64,000 nucleotides of DNA, taken from the NCBI RefSeq assembly GCF_001570525.1, contig NZ_BBXC01000011.1, positions 476,113 through 540,112 of the forward strand. The letters run 5' to 3'. The notes under the pieces were generated by a model, which saw only the letters and a program-made list of their open reading frames with translations, was not told the DNA's origin and did not search any database. How positions within the stretch are numbered: position 1 is the first letter of the stretch; every line of letters begins with the position of its first letter. The DNA comes from Herbidospora sakaeratensis. GTDB taxonomy: Bacteria; Actinomycetota; Actinomycetes; Streptosporangiales; Streptosporangiaceae. Positions 51,467-60,732 of this stretch are shown piece by piece. The position numbers were made by a program, and so were the translations under genes.

Positions 51467-53289
51467 CCCAGCACCACCGCCCCGACCGCGATCAGCAGCA
51501 CCCCGGCGAGCACGCCCGTCACGTAGAGCTGGGCGTTGCCGTTCTGGAGGTGGCGGGTCAGGCCCGACAGACCGACCGTCGCCCGGCCGGTCGCTCGCAC
51601 CGCGCCGTCGACCACGTCGTCGTCGGTGCGCACCACGCCCCGGGCCAGCGCCAGCACCGGGCGGACGAACACCGCCGCGTACAGCCGGTCGACGTAGAAC
51701 GCCTGCTCGCACGGGTCTCGGAAGGGCCCCAGCAGGCGGGCCGGGTCGCGTTCCGGCGCGCCGCGCCAGATCACGTACACGAAGGCCGCGCCCAGCAGTG
51801 CCACGGCCAACGCCGTCACCGCGGGGGCGAGGTGGAACTCGCCGGCGTCGGTGAAGCCGAGGAGGAGGGCCGGGACGGCCAGGACGCCCATCGGCCACAA
51901 CATCGACAGCGGGGCCTCCCTGCCGTCGAAGACGTGGGCGGTGCCGGGGGCGGGTTCGGGGAGGGCCTGGATCTTGCCGGTGCCGAAGAAGGTCATCAGC
52001 CACGCCCGGGTCGCGTAGGCGCCGGTCACGCCGACGGTCAGCAGGGCCGAACCGTAGAGGACGAGCTGGATGGGGCTGGACGAGCGCTCCAGGCCGTAGA
52101 GGATCGCGTCTTTGCTGAAGAAGCCGCTGGCGGGGGGCAGGCCGATCAGGGCGGCGTAGCCGATGGTCATGGTCGTGAACGTCACCGGCATCGACCGGCG
52201 CAGGCCGCCCATGTGGCCGAGCAGGTTGGAGCCCACGTGGTGGATGACCGCGCCGGCGCAGAGGAACAGCAGGGCCTTGAACGCGCCGTGGGTGACCAGG
52301 TGGAAGACGGCCGCGTCGCGGGCGCCTCCGGCCAGGGCGGCGGCCATGTAGGCGAGCTGGCTGATGGTCGAGTAGGCCAGCACCCGTTTCAGGTCGTTTT
52401 GGGCGAAGGCCGCGAGGGCCGCGCCGAGCATGCCGATCGCGGCGGCGACGCCGAGCACGTCGAGGGTGGGCTGCGGGAACAGCACGTAGAGGCGGGCCAC
52501 CACGAAGATGCCCGCCGCCACCATGGTCGCGGCGTGGATCAGGGCGCTGATCGGGGTCGGGCCGGCCATCGCGTCGGGGAGCCAGGTGTGCAGCGGGACC
52601 TGGGCGCTCTTGCCGGCCACCCCGGCGAGCAGCAGCAGCGTCGCCAGGACCAGCGTCGGCTCGGGGATGTCGGCGGCCATGATGTCGGCGATGCGGAACG
52701 AACCGGCCGCGAAGCCCAGGACGAAGATGCCGAACAGGAAGCCGACGTCACCCAGGCGGGTCACCAGGAACGCCTTGATCGCGGCCCGCGAGTTGGCCCG
52801 CTCCTCCCACCAGTGGCCCACCAGGAGGTAGGAGCACAGGCCCATGATCTCCCAGCCGACGTACAGGACCAGGAGATCGGCCGCGAACACGACCAGCAGC
52901 ATCGCGCTGGTGAACAGGCTGATGAAGGCGCTGAAGGACGGATAGCGGGACTCGCCCCGCATGTAGCCCACCGAGTAGACCTGCACCGCCAGCGCCACCA
53001 CGCCGACGAGCATCGCCGTCAGCACCGACAGTTCGGCGACCTCCAGCCCGACGGTGATCGCGATCCCGCCGGTGTCGATCTTGGTCAGCACACTGGTCGA
53101 CGGCGTGTTCTCCCAGGCCAGCCAGCCGACGAGGGCCGTCGACAGGGCGGTCGGCACGACCCCGAACCAGGCCGCGCGTTTGTTGGCGGCCAGGTTGTCG
53201 GCCGGGCTGCGGCCGTGGGGGTGGCGCGGCAACAGCAGGCCCAGTACGGCTCCCGCGAACGGCAGCACCACCACGAGAGACGCGATCAC
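51463..53289 (-). CDS. nuoL: NADH-quinone oxidoreductase subunit L
   Basis: A 608-residue antiporter-like subunit with the long C-terminal lateral helix. Markers: [98 protein letters not shown] and [24 protein letters not shown]. The start is GTG 53289, overlapping the nuoK stop. All key Lys/Glu residues are present, so the subunit looks functional. Confidence 0.95.
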   Translation of the reverse strand: MIASLVVVLPFAGAVLGLLLPRHPHGRSPADNLAANKRAAWFGVVPTALSTALVGWLAWENTPSTSVLTKIDTGGIAITVGLEVAELSVLTAMLVGVVALAVQVYSVGYMRGESRYPSFSAFISLFTSAMLLVVFAADLLVLYVGWEIMGLCSYLLVGHWWEERANSRAAIKAFLVTRLGDVGFLFGIFVLGFAAGSFRIADIMAADIPEPTLVLATLLLLAGVAGKSAQVPLHTWLPDAMAGPTPISALIHAATMVAAGIFVVARLYVLFPQPTLDVLGVAAAIGMLGAALAAFAQNDLKRVLAYSTISQLAYMAAALAGGARDAAVFHLVTHGAFKALLFLCAGAVIHHVGSNLLGHMGGLRRSMPVTFTTMTIGYAALIGLPPASGFFSKDAILYGLERSSSPIQLVLYGSALLTVGVTGAYATRAWLMTFFGTGKIQALPEPAPGTAHVFDGREAPLSMLWPMGVLAVPALLLGFTDAGEFHLAPAVTALAVALLGAAFVYVIWRGAPERDPARLLGPFRDPCEQAFYVDRLYAAVFVRPVLALARGVVRTDDDVVDGAVRATGRATVGLSGLTRHLQNGNAQLYVTGVLAGVLLIAVGAVVLG

Positions 53290-53594
53290 GGCTCCCCCAG
53301 TTCGCGCAGCCGGTCGAGCTCGATGGCCTTGCGGGTGCGGAATACCGCCAGCACGATGGCCAGCCCGATCCCGACCTCGGCGGCCGCGATGACGATCACG
53401 AAGAGGGTCAGCACCTGGCCGGAGTGGAGCACGTCGCGCAACCAGACGTCGAAGGCGACCAGGTTCAGGTTGACCGCGTTGAGCATGAGCTCGACCGACA
53501 TCAGGACGAGGATGGTGTTACGCCGGGCGAGGACGCCGTACACGCCGACGGAGAAGAGCAGCGCGGCCACGACGGCGGGATAGACGACGTGCAT
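53286..53594 (-). CDS. nuoK: NADH-quinone oxidoreductase subunit K
   Basis: A 102-residue three-helix subunit: [41 protein letters not shown] and [25 protein letters not shown], with the two membrane glutamates ([10 protein letters not shown] and AAAEVGIG) needed for proton translocation. It overlaps nuoJ by one base (TGATG) and nuoL by 4 bases. Confidence 0.95.
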   Translation of the reverse strand: MHVVYPAVVAALLFSVGVYGVLARRNTILVLMSVELMLNAVNLNLVAFDVWLRDVLHSGQVLTLFVIVIAAAEVGIGLAIVLAVFRTRKAIELDRLRELGEP

Positions 53595-54127
53595 CAGCGC
53601 CGCCCTTTGATGTCGGTGCGCGACAACACGATCGCGCCGATGAGCGCGGCCAGCAGCAGCACCGAGAGCGCCTCGAACGGCAGCACCCAGTTACGGAAGA
53701 TGCTCGCGCCCAGTTCCTCGGCCGACCCGGCGCCCGGCCGCAGCTCGGCGTAGGCGTGCTGGAACCCGCCCACGACGACACCGACCAGCACCCCGGCGGT
53801 GGCGACGGCGACGACGGCCGCGACCACGCGGTTGCCGGAGTCGAGGTCGTCGCTCCGGCCGATGGGCGCCCGGGTCAGCATGATCCCGAACAGCAGCAGC
53901 ACCACGACCGCGCCCACGTAGATCAGCACCTGCACCCAGGCGACGAACTCGGCCGTCAGCACGAGATAACACCCGGCAAGGGCCCCGAAGCAGACCACCA
54001 GCCACAACGCGGCGTGCACCAGCTGCCGCGTCGTCACCACCAGCAGCGCCGACCCCACGGCGACCAGCCCGAGCAGCAGGAAGACGACCTCAAGCGTGGA
54101 CGGCGGCCAGAAGTCGACGCCGTTCAC
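53594..54127 (-). CDS. nuoJ: NADH-quinone oxidoreductase subunit J
   Basis: A 177-residue subunit with five helices: [71 protein letters not shown], the NuoJ signature. It overlaps nuoI at its start (ATGA) and nuoK at its end. Confidence 0.94.
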   Translation of the reverse strand: MNGVDFWPPSTLEVVFLLLGLVAVGSALLVVTTRQLVHAALWLVVCFGALAGCYLVLTAEFVAWVQVLIYVGAVVVLLLFGIMLTRAPIGRSDDLDSGNRVVAAVVAVATAGVLVGVVVGGFQHAYAELRPGAGSAEELGASIFRNWVLPFEALSVLLLAALIGAIVLSRTDIKGRR

Positions 54128-55071
54128 GGCCCCTCCTCATCGGGCCGCTCCCCGCTTTCCGGCTCGCCCGCATCGGATGGACCAGGGGCACCCTCACCAC
54201 CGGCGGGCCGGTCGGGCAGCCGCCCCGGCGGCCGGATCGACCGCACGTCACGAGGCGCCCGGGGCCTCCGGGGCGGCTCCTCTGACGGCCGCGATCCTTC
54301 CGAAGGTTCCTCCGGAGCCGCCGACTCCTCACCGGGCGTCCGGTCAGGAAGCCTCCCCGGAGGGCGGATCGAGCGCACATCACGCGCGGGACGCGGCTTG
54401 ACCTCGCCGGCGCCCTCTCCTTCAGCACCCTGAGGCAGCCGACCCGGCGGCCGGATCGCACGGACGTCACGCGCCGGACGCGGCTTCGCCTCGCCGGAGC
54501 CCTCCTCGCGCGCGGGCGGGGGCGTCTCGCTCGGCTCCGGCTTGGTCGCGCCGCCGCCGCTCGGGCCGCGGGCCGGGCGCTTGCTCGCCGTCACCTCCTT
54601 CGGAGGTTCCGCGTTGGCCTCGTGGCGCGGGGGCGCGGGGACCCCGGCGACCCACTCGCCCAGGCGGTCCTTCTCATGGAGGAGGTTGCGGATGTCGCCT
54701 TCGGCGTATTCGAACTCCGGGGCCCAGAAGAGCGCGTCGAACGGGCAGACCTCGATGCAGATCCCGCAGTACATGCACAACGAGAAGTCGATCGCGAAGC
54801 GGTCGAGCACGTTGCGTTGCCGGGGCCGGCCGCCCTCGGGTGCGGGCAGGGTCTCCTTGTGGGAGTCGATGTAGATGCACCAGTCGGGGCACTCGCGCGC
54901 GCAGAGCATGCATGACGTGCAGTTCTCCTCGACCAGCGCGATCACGCCGCGCGATCGGGGCGGCAGGTCGGGTTTGACCTCCGGGTACTGCTGCGTCACC
55001 GAGCGACTGAGCATGTGTCGCAGCGTTACGGCCAAGCCCTTGGCCAGGCCCGTTCCTGGTATGCGCGCCAC
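54124..55071 (-). CDS. nuoI: NADH-quinone oxidoreductase subunit I with repeat-bearing C-terminal tail
   Basis: A 315-residue subunit. Residues 1-145 are a normal NuoI with two [4Fe-4S] sites: C51, C54, C57, C61 ([12 protein letters not shown]) and C99, C102, C105, C109 ([12 protein letters not shown]). Typical NuoI is 150-200 residues; here a tail of about 170 residues rich in P, R, E and G follows, presumably disordered. It contains three copies of a basic motif, [14 protein letters not shown] near 200-213, [14 protein letters not shown] near 229-242 and [14 protein letters not shown] near 273-286. It is the first gene of the second half of the operon, after two opposite-strand genes. Confidence 0.94.
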   Translation of the reverse strand: MARIPGTGLAKGLAVTLRHMLSRSVTQQYPEVKPDLPPRSRGVIALVEENCTSCMLCARECPDWCIYIDSHKETLPAPEGGRPRQRNVLDRFAIDFSLCMYCGICIEVCPFDALFWAPEFEYAEGDIRNLLHEKDRLGEWVAGVPAPPRHEANAEPPKEVTASKRPARGPSGGGATKPEPSETPPPAREEGSGEAKPRPARDVRAIRPPGRLPQGAEGEGAGEVKPRPARDVRSIRPPGRLPDRTPGEESAAPEEPSEGSRPSEEPPRRPRAPRDVRSIRPPGRLPDRPAGGEGAPGPSDAGEPESGERPDEEGP

Positions 55072-55170
55072 GATCCAACATCATCCCCTAGAACAGGCCA
55101 CTCGTGAATGTGACGACCCGGCCCTATCGGTTTTCTCCAGGTCGAGACAGAAAGTCCGTATCCTTCGCAT

Positions 55171-55791
55171 ATGGACCAGGTGCCGCGGTCGGCGGCTCGC
55201 GGCTTGCTCTGGGCGGTGGCGCCCCTGGTCACCATTGGTTTCGCGACGCCGTTCACGTTCGGGTGGGCCGGTCTGCGGCGGCGCAGCTGGTGGCTGGTGC
55301 TCTCCGGGGCCCTGTACGCCGCCTCGATGGCCGCCTGGCTCCTCATCGGCAACGTAACAGGTACCCCCTCCGGGATCTGGGCCGCGGTCATGGTTCTGGG
55401 CCTCTTCGTGTCGTGGCTGGGCGGAACGCTCCACGCGTTCGCGGTCAGGAGGAAGGTGTTCGGCCCGGCCTGCCCGTTCGAGCGGGCGCGGCTGCTGCGC
55501 AGGGAGGCCCGCGCGCTGGCCTCCCGGAATCCGGGCCGGGCGCGGCGGCTGGGGGTCGGCCGGCCCGACCTGGGGCGGCGGTTCGACGACGGCGGGCTGG
55601 TCGACATGAACCACGCGCCCGCGATCGTGCTCCGGACCGTTCCCGGGATGACGCCCGACCTGGTCGAACGAGTGCTGGAGGCGCGCAGCCGGACGGTCAC
55701 CTTCACCTCGGCGGAGGACCTGTCCGACCTGCTCGACCTGCCCGTGGCGAACAGGGATGAGCTCTCCGAATACGGCGTCTATCTCCCGTAA
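55171..55791 (+). CDS. Membrane protein with C-terminal helix-hairpin-helix-like domain
   Basis: A 206-residue protein. Residues 9-105 form a membrane domain of about three helices (GLLWAVAPLVTIGFATPFTFGWAGLRRRSWWLVLSGALYAASMAAWLLIG; VSWLGGTLHAFAVRRKVFGP). The C-terminal ~75 residues (GGLVDMNHAPAIVLRTVPGMTPDLVERVLEARSRTVTFTSAEDLSDLLDLP) resemble a ComEA-type helix-hairpin-helix domain that binds DNA or protein. Its membrane part is clearly related to the N-terminus of the kinase gene that follows. The two genes sit inside the nuo operon on the opposite strand. Confidence 0.78.
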   Translation: MDQVPRSAARGLLWAVAPLVTIGFATPFTFGWAGLRRRSWWLVLSGALYAASMAAWLLIGNVTGTPSGIWAAVMVLGLFVSWLGGTLHAFAVRRKVFGPACPFERARLLRREARALASRNPGRARRLGVGRPDLGRRFDDGGLVDMNHAPAIVLRTVPGMTPDLVERVLEARSRTVTFTSAEDLSDLLDLPVANRDELSEYGVYLP

Positions 55792-55830
55792 TAGCGGCGC
55801 TTGGCGTCGGAAGTACGTATTGTTCGCGCT

Positions 55831-57129
55831 GTGCATCCGTACTGGCAACCGCCGCAGAAGCCCGCCTCGAACACGGCGGTGTCCTGGTTGTGGGCGATTG
55901 TTCCGCTCTTCACCTGCGGGTTCGGCACGCCGTTCGCCGTCGGCTACGCGGCGGCGAAGAAGCGTAGCCCTCTGCTCATCGTCGCCACCGGGGTCTACGC
56001 CCTGAACTTCGTCGTCTTCATCATCGCCATCGCCAGCTACGAAGACGTCGACATGTGGCCCACGTGGCTCGACACGACCACGACGATCGGCCTGATAGTG
56101 AACTGGTTCGGCGGGCTCGCGAACACCCTGATCATCCGGCGCGGGGTGTTCGAGCCGGGGCACGCCTGGCAGCCCGTACAGCAGCAGCCTCAGCGGCCCT
56201 ACCAGCCCCCGCGGCCGATGCCGATGCCGCCGCCGCAGCAGCAGACCTACCAGCAACCGCAGCCCCCGCGGCCGACCTACGTCCCGCAGCCGCAGCCCCG
56301 GCCGTTCACGCAGCCCACCCACCCCTCGACGATGGGGGTGCAGCCGCGCAACCAGGGCCCGCAGTGGCTGGGGCCCTACCAGGTGATCGGCGATCTCGGG
56401 CAGGGCGGGCAGGGCGCGGTCTACCTGGGGGTCGACCAGCGCGGGCAGAAGGTCGCCATCAAGGTGCTGCACGCCCACATCGCCAAGGACAAGGACGCCC
56501 AGGCGCGGTTCCTGCGCGAGGTCGACGCGGCCCGCCGGGTGGCGCCGTTCTCCACGGCCCGGGTGCTCGACGTGAACATCACCGACGACCTGGCCTACGT
56601 CGTCTCGGAGTACGTCGACGGCGTGTCGCTGGAGCAGCTCGTCAAGGACAAGGGCCCGCGCACCGAAGACGGGCTGACCCGGCTCGCCCTGGCGACGGCC
56701 GGCGCGCTGGCCGCCATCCACAAGGCGGGCATCGTGCACCGCGACTTCAAGCCGAGCAACGTGCTGATCGGCTCCGACGGCCCCCGGGTGATCGACTTCG
56801 GCATCGCCAAGGCGCTCGACCAGGTCAACGCGACCGCCAGCCAGGTCATGGGCACCCCGGCCTACATGTCGCCGGAGCAGGTCGGCGGTCGGCCGGTCGG
56901 GCCGGAGACCGACATCTTCGCCTGGGCGGCCACGATGGTCTTCGCGGCGTCGGGCAAGAACGCGTTCGGGCAGGACACGATCCCGGCGATCCTCAACCGG
57001 ATCATCAACCACCAGCCCGACCTGAGCGAACTGCCGATGTCGTTACGGGCCCTGGCGGCGTCGTGCCTCGACAAGAACCCGGCGAACCGGCCGACCGCCT
57101 CGGACATCATGTTGCGGATCGTGCACTAG
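55831..57129 (+). CDS. Membrane-anchored serine/threonine protein kinase (kinase domain C-terminal)
   Basis: A 432-residue kinase with reversed topology: N-terminal membrane domain (residues 18-110: WLWAIVPLFTCGFGTPFAVGYAAAKKRSPLLIVATGVYAL; GLIVNWFGGLANTLIIRRGVF), a Pro/Gln-rich linker (110-175), then a PknB-type kinase: DLGQGGQGAVYLG, VAIKVL, HRDFKPSNVLI, IDFGIAKAL and MGTPAYMSPEQVG. The catalytic residues are all present, so it should phosphorylate Ser/Thr. Starts GTG 55831 or TTG 55801 are both possible. Its stop overlaps the nuoH stop in a CTAG. Its membrane part is paralogous to that of the preceding gene. Confidence 0.9.
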   Translation: MHPYWQPPQKPASNTAVSWLWAIVPLFTCGFGTPFAVGYAAAKKRSPLLIVATGVYALNFVVFIIAIASYEDVDMWPTWLDTTTTIGLIVNWFGGLANTLIIRRGVFEPGHAWQPVQQQPQRPYQPPRPMPMPPPQQQTYQQPQPPRPTYVPQPQPRPFTQPTHPSTMGVQPRNQGPQWLGPYQVIGDLGQGGQGAVYLGVDQRGQKVAIKVLHAHIAKDKDAQARFLREVDAARRVAPFSTARVLDVNITDDLAYVVSEYVDGVSLEQLVKDKGPRTEDGLTRLALATAGALAAIHKAGIVHRDFKPSNVLIGSDGPRVIDFGIAKALDQVNATASQVMGTPAYMSPEQVGGRPVGPETDIFAWAATMVFAASGKNAFGQDTIPAILNRIINHQPDLSELPMSLRALAASCLDKNPANRPTASDIMLRIVH

Positions 57130-58073
57130 AGGACCTTCACCACCCCGGTCAGCGCGAGCTGCACCAGCGCCAGCGGCACCAGGCCGACCCAGGCGAGCCG
57201 CTGGAGCTGGTCTTCGCGCATCCGGGGGAAGCTGACCCTGACCCAGATGACGACGAACGCCAGGGCGAAGATCTTGATGAGGGTCCAGACCGGGCCGGGC
57301 AGCAGCGGGCCCTGCCAGCCGCCCAGGTAGAGGACCGTGGTGAGCGCCGACAGGACCACGATCCCGGCGTACTCGGTCAGCATGAACAGGGCGAACCGGA
57401 TGCCGGTGTACTCGGTCATCGGGCCCATGATGATCTCCGACTCGGCGATCGGCATGTCGAACGGCGGACGCCGCAGCTCGGCCAGCCCGGCGACGAAGAA
57501 CACCACCGCGCCGATCGCCTGCCAGGCCAGCCACCAGGGTTGCCACGCCTCGACGATGCCCTGGAGCGACAACGTCCCGGCCGCCATGGCCACGCTGGAG
57601 GCGGCCAGCACCAGCGGCAGCTCGTACGACATCAGCTGCGCCGCCGACCGCATGCCGCCCAGCACCGAGTACTTGTTGCCCGACGACCACCCGGCCATGA
57701 TCGAGCCCAGCACGCCGACGCCCATCACGGCCAGCACGAAGAAGATCCCGGCGTCGAGGTCGACCCCGAGCAGCCCGGGCCCGACGGGGATCACCACCAT
57801 GACGACCAGGTAGGGCACCAGCGCGACCGCCGGGGCCAGTTTGAAGACGGCCCGGTCGGCCGCCGCCGGGATGACGTCCTCCTTCTGCATGAACTTGACG
57901 CCGTCGGCGATGAGCTGGGCCCAGCCGTGGAAGCCGCCGGCGTACATGGGGCCGAGGCGTGACTGCATGTGGGCCATGGCCTTGTGTTCCATCTGGCCGA
58001 CGATCAGCGGCAGCAGCAGGAACGCGCCGACGATCACGACCACCCTGATCGCGACTTCCAGCAGCTCAGGCAT
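57126..58073 (-). CDS. nuoH: NADH-quinone oxidoreductase subunit H
   Basis: A 315-residue subunit with eight helices that forms the quinone entry site: [105 protein letters not shown]. The conserved acidic residues of the E-channel are visible. It overlaps nuoC at its start by 8 bases, and its stop overlaps the kinase gene end. It is separated from nuoI by the two opposite-strand genes. Confidence 0.95.
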   Translation of the reverse strand: MPELLEVAIRVVVIVGAFLLLPLIVGQMEHKAMAHMQSRLGPMYAGGFHGWAQLIADGVKFMQKEDVIPAAADRAVFKLAPAVALVPYLVVMVVIPVGPGLLGVDLDAGIFFVLAVMGVGVLGSIMAGWSSGNKYSVLGGMRSAAQLMSYELPLVLAASSVAMAAGTLSLQGIVEAWQPWWLAWQAIGAVVFFVAGLAELRRPPFDMPIAESEIIMGPMTEYTGIRFALFMLTEYAGIVVLSALTTVLYLGGWQGPLLPGPVWTLIKIFALAFVVIWVRVSFPRMREDQLQRLAWVGLVPLALVQLALTGVVKVL

Positions 58074-58590
58074 TGCGCCCCCAGTCGGTCGGCACGCCGG
58101 GCGGCAACATCTTCCGGCGCGACGGCGCGCCGCCCGACTCGCCGGGTTCCTTCGCGCCGGGCCAGGTCTTGGCCACCCGGGCGGCCAGCACGAAGCTCTT
58201 GCGCAGCGGGTGGCCCTCGAAGCCGTCGGGCAGCAGCAGGGGCTTCAGATCGGGGTGGCCGTCGAAGACCACGCCGAACATCTCGAAGGTCTCCCGCTCG
58301 TGCCAGTCGGCTCCCCGGAACACACCGACCGCCGAAGGGAGATGCGGATGGGCCAGCGGTACGTGGGTGCGTACCAGCAGACGAAGGTGTCTCTCCTGGT
58401 CGGCGAGGTGGGCGACGACGGCGAAGCCCTCGGGCGGGTTGTCGACGGCGGTCAGCCAGTCGAAGAAGGCGTACCCCCGGTCGCGGCAGAAGGTGAGCAC
58501 CTCGATCCAGTCGGCCGGGCCGACGTCGGCTGTCGTCTCCCCGAACGACTCGGAGACCACGACCCGGGAGCCGAACTCGTCGAGGATCAT
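58066..58590 (-). CDS. nuoC: NADH-quinone oxidoreductase subunit C
   Basis: A 174-residue 30-kDa-type subunit: [93 protein letters not shown]. The [29 protein letters not shown] signature is complete. There is no fused NuoD domain and no nuoD gene follows it. ATG 58590 overlaps the nuoB stop by 4 bases. Confidence 0.94.
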   Translation of the reverse strand: MILDEFGSRVVVSESFGETTADVGPADWIEVLTFCRDRGYAFFDWLTAVDNPPEGFAVVAHLADQERHLRLLVRTHVPLAHPHLPSAVGVFRGADWHERETFEMFGVVFDGHPDLKPLLLPDGFEGHPLRKSFVLAARVAKTWPGAKEPGESGGAPSRRKMLPPGVPTDWGRNA

Positions 58591-59072
58591 GCCAGCGACT
58601 CCCCCGCGATCTTCTCCTGGAGCTTCATGATCCCGTGGAGCAGCGCCTCGGGGCGGGGCGGGCAACCGGGCACGTAGACGTCGACCGGGATGATCTGGTC
58701 GACGCCCTTGGTGACGCAGTAGGAGTCCCAGTAGGGGCCGCCGGTGTTGGAGCAGGCCCCGAACGAGATGACGTACTTCGGATCGGGCATCTGCTCGTAG
58801 AGGCGCAGGACGGCCGGGGCCATCTTGTCGGTGACCGTGCCCGAGACGATCATCAGGTCGGCCTGGCGGGGCCCGTTGGCGAACGGGATGACCCCGAACC
58901 GGATGAAGTCGTGGCGGCTCATCGAGGTGGCGATGAACTCGATCGCGCAGCAGGCCAGGCCGAAGTTGAAGACCCACAGGGAGTAGCGGCGGCCCCAGTT
59001 CAGCACGAATTTCATCGGCTTCGGGGCGAGGCGGGCCGCCGGGCCGAACGTCGGGGTGGGCAGATCAACCAT
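58587..59072 (-). CDS. nuoB: NADH-quinone oxidoreductase subunit B
   Basis: A 161-residue subunit that holds cluster N2: [97 protein letters not shown]. The N2 ligands (tandem CC, GACSN, PGCPP) are all there. ATG 59072 is chosen; a frame extension to 59123 would run into the inserted element. No good ribosome site is visible upstream, consistent with disruption of the original nuoA-nuoB junction. Confidence 0.92.
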   Translation of the reverse strand: MVDLPTPTFGPAARLAPKPMKFVLNWGRRYSLWVFNFGLACCAIEFIATSMSRHDFIRFGVIPFANGPRQADLMIVSGTVTDKMAPAVLRLYEQMPDPKYVISFGACSNTGGPYWDSYCVTKGVDQIIPVDVYVPGCPPRPEALLHGIMKLQEKIAGESLA

Positions 59073-60267
59073 GGGTTTCGATACCCCGTTTTTGTCGGTG
59101 ACTTTCGGTAGTCTTCCGGTCATGTCGCGCTACCGGCCTGCCCCGACGCCCGCCCAGGAGGCGGCCTTGGCGGAGCACCGCAGGCACGCGCGATATGTGT
59201 GGAACCTGGCTGTCGAGCAGCACTCGGGCTGGAAGCCGGGCCGGAAGTCCCCTCCCGGGTTCGCCGAGCAGTGCAGACAGCTGACTGAGGCGCGCGCCGA
59301 ATACGCGTGGCTGCGGGCGGGTTCCATCGTCGTCCAGCAACAGGCGCTCAAGGACTTCGCGCAAGCCGTGACGAACTTCTTTGGAAGAACGCACAAACGG
59401 CCGACGTGGCGTCGACGAGGACGGCATGAGGGGTTCCGGATCGTCGCCGTGAAAGCCGACGACCTTCGCCGGCTCTCTCGGCACGTCGGCGAAGTGCGGG
59501 TTCCCAAGGTCGGCTGGGTGCGATTCCGCTGGTCCCGAGCCGTTCCCGGGTCGGGTGAGGCCGTAGGCGTGGATCGGGGTGTCACGGTCAGCGCCGCGCT
59601 CTCCAGCGGGGAGATGACCAACGCACCCGTCTTGCGCGAGACCGAGAAGTTCCGCCTGCTCCGGCTTCTGCGCATGCTCGCGCGGGCGAAGCCCGGCTCC
59701 AACCGGCGCCGGAAGGTCAAGAAGGCAGCCGCCAAGCTGAAGGCGCGCGAGAAGGATCGCCGCAAGGACGGGGTCGAGAAGACCAGCACCGATCTCGCGC
59801 GCCGCTACGACATGATCGCCGTCGAAGACCTGAACGTCTCCGCCATGACCCGATCGGCGCGTGGCGGCATCGAGGCCCCCGGGAGGAACGTCCGGCAGAA
59901 AGCCGGGCTCAACCGGGGCATCCTCGCCAGCGGCTGGGGTCACCTGGTCGAACGCTTGGAGCACAAAGCGCCTGGCCGGGTCGTCAGAGTCAGTCCGGCG
60001 TTCACCTCGCAGACCTGCAACGCCTGCAAGCACGTCGCTCGGGAGAGCCGCGAGAGCCAAGCTCTCTTCCGCCGCGTGGCCTGCGGACTTCAGTGCAACG
60101 CTGACGTGAACGCAGCCAGGAACATTCGAGACCTCGCCGCAGGGCATGCGGTGAATGCGCGCGGAGGCGACCGGATCACCGGGCCAGTGAAGCGCGAACC
60201 CCAACTCGTCCTCCTTTCAGCGAGAGATGAGGTGGAATCCCTTCCTTCCGGGAGGGGAGGATGTCAA
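59073..60267 (+). mobile_element. IS605/IS1341-type element (tnpB only) between nuoA and nuoB
   Basis: The region contains a lone tnpB and ends at its right side with a 7-bp hairpin, CCCTTCC (60239-60245) and GGGAGGG (60250-60256), followed by GATGTCAA, a typical right-end termination for IS200/IS605 elements (TCAA at 60264-60267). The left boundary is not certain; a small hairpin GGGTTTCGATACCC at 59073-59086 just outside nuoB may belong to the left end. There is no tnpA, so it moves only if helped in trans. The end sequence supplies the stop codon of nuoA. Confidence 0.75.
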
Positions 60268-60300
60268 GTCCAAGTCAGCACGCGCTTGCGCCACGCGTAG
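59122..60300 (+). CDS. tnpB: TnpB RNA-guided nuclease (degenerate features)
   Basis: A 392-residue TnpB. RuvC residues are in place: D151 (AVGVDRGV), E235 (MIAVEDLNV) and D328 ([11 protein letters not shown]). The N-terminal part reads [20 protein letters not shown]. The zinc ribbon has C299 and C302 (CNAC), but the third cysteine of the usual RCxxCG motif is arginine ([10 protein letters not shown]), although C321 and C325 could substitute. Between residues 142 and 143 the sequence jumps from [12 protein letters not shown] to [11 protein letters not shown]; relatives I remember have about 35 more residues there, so an in-frame deletion is likely. The frame runs past the element's right end to 60300, inside nuoA. 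Confidence 0.88.
   Translation: MSRYRPAPTPAQEAALAEHRRHARYVWNLAVEQHSGWKPGRKSPPGFAEQCRQLTEARAEYAWLRAGSIVVQQQALKDFAQAVTNFFGRTHKRPTWRRRGRHEGFRIVAVKADDLRRLSRHVGEVRVPKVGWVRFRWSRAVPGSGEAVGVDRGVTVSAALSSGEMTNAPVLRETEKFRLLRLLRMLARAKPGSNRRRKVKKAAAKLKAREKDRRKDGVEKTSTDLARRYDMIAVEDLNVSAMTRSARGGIEAPGRNVRQKAGLNRGILASGWGHLVERLEHKAPGRVVRVSPAFTSQTCNACKHVARESRESQALFRRVACGLQCNADVNAARNIRDLAAGHAVNARGGDRITGPVKREPQLVLLSARDEVESLPSGRGGCQVQVSTRLRHA
60190..60285 (+). ncRNA. Probable omega RNA (reRNA) of the TnpB element
   Basis: TnpB proteins use an RNA transcribed from the 3' end of tnpB plus the right-end hairpin and about 16-20 bases of flanking DNA as guide. Here the hairpin at 60239-60256 and the end GTCAA (60263-60267) are followed by GTCCAAGTCAGCACGC (60268-60283), which would be the guide and lies in nuoA. 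Limits are approximate and inferred from the known pattern. Confidence 0.45.
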
Positions 60301-60635
60301 ACGATGCCGAGCGCGATGAACGCCAGGAACACGAACATCTCGACGAGAGTGGTCAGGCCATACCCGGGCGCGGCGAAGACCGTCGCCCAGGGGAAGAGGA
60401 ACACCGCGTCGACGGCGAACACCACATAAAGATAGGTGAAGACGTAGTACCTGACCTGCGACTGGGCCCAGCCGTCGCCGACGGGGTCGACGCCGCACTC
60501 GTAGGTGGTCAGCTTCGCCTCGGTGGGTCGGTCGGGGCGCAGCAGCCGGTTGATCAGCAGGGCGCCGGCGAAGATCGCCGCCCCGATGGCCAGCAGCACG
60601 GCGACGACCGCGTACGACCCGAAGTATCCGTCCAC
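60264..60635 (-). CDS. nuoA: NADH-quinone oxidoreductase subunit A
   Basis: A 123-residue three-helix subunit: VVAVLLAIGAAIFAGALLINRLLRP, LTTYECGVDPVGDGWAQSQVRYYVFTYLYVVFAVDAVFLFPWATVF and [23 protein letters not shown]. The YECGxDP motif is diagnostic. It begins the nuo operon. The final codons ACT TGA fall on the right end of the inserted element, so its C-terminus (LTWT) is defined by the insertion. It lies 97 bases from the divergent deacetylase gene. Confidence 0.94.
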   Translation of the reverse strand: MDGYFGSYAVVAVLLAIGAAIFAGALLINRLLRPDRPTEAKLTTYECGVDPVGDGWAQSQVRYYVFTYLYVVFAVDAVFLFPWATVFAAPGYGLTTLVEMFVFLAFIALGIVYAWRKRVLTWT

Positions 60636-60732
60636 CCCTTGATAATCGCGCAGTTGAACGCCGAACCAAAGAAGCTCACGGACACTGCCAAGTCACAGCA
60701 AACCACGCTCAAGCGCCAATAATCTGACATTT

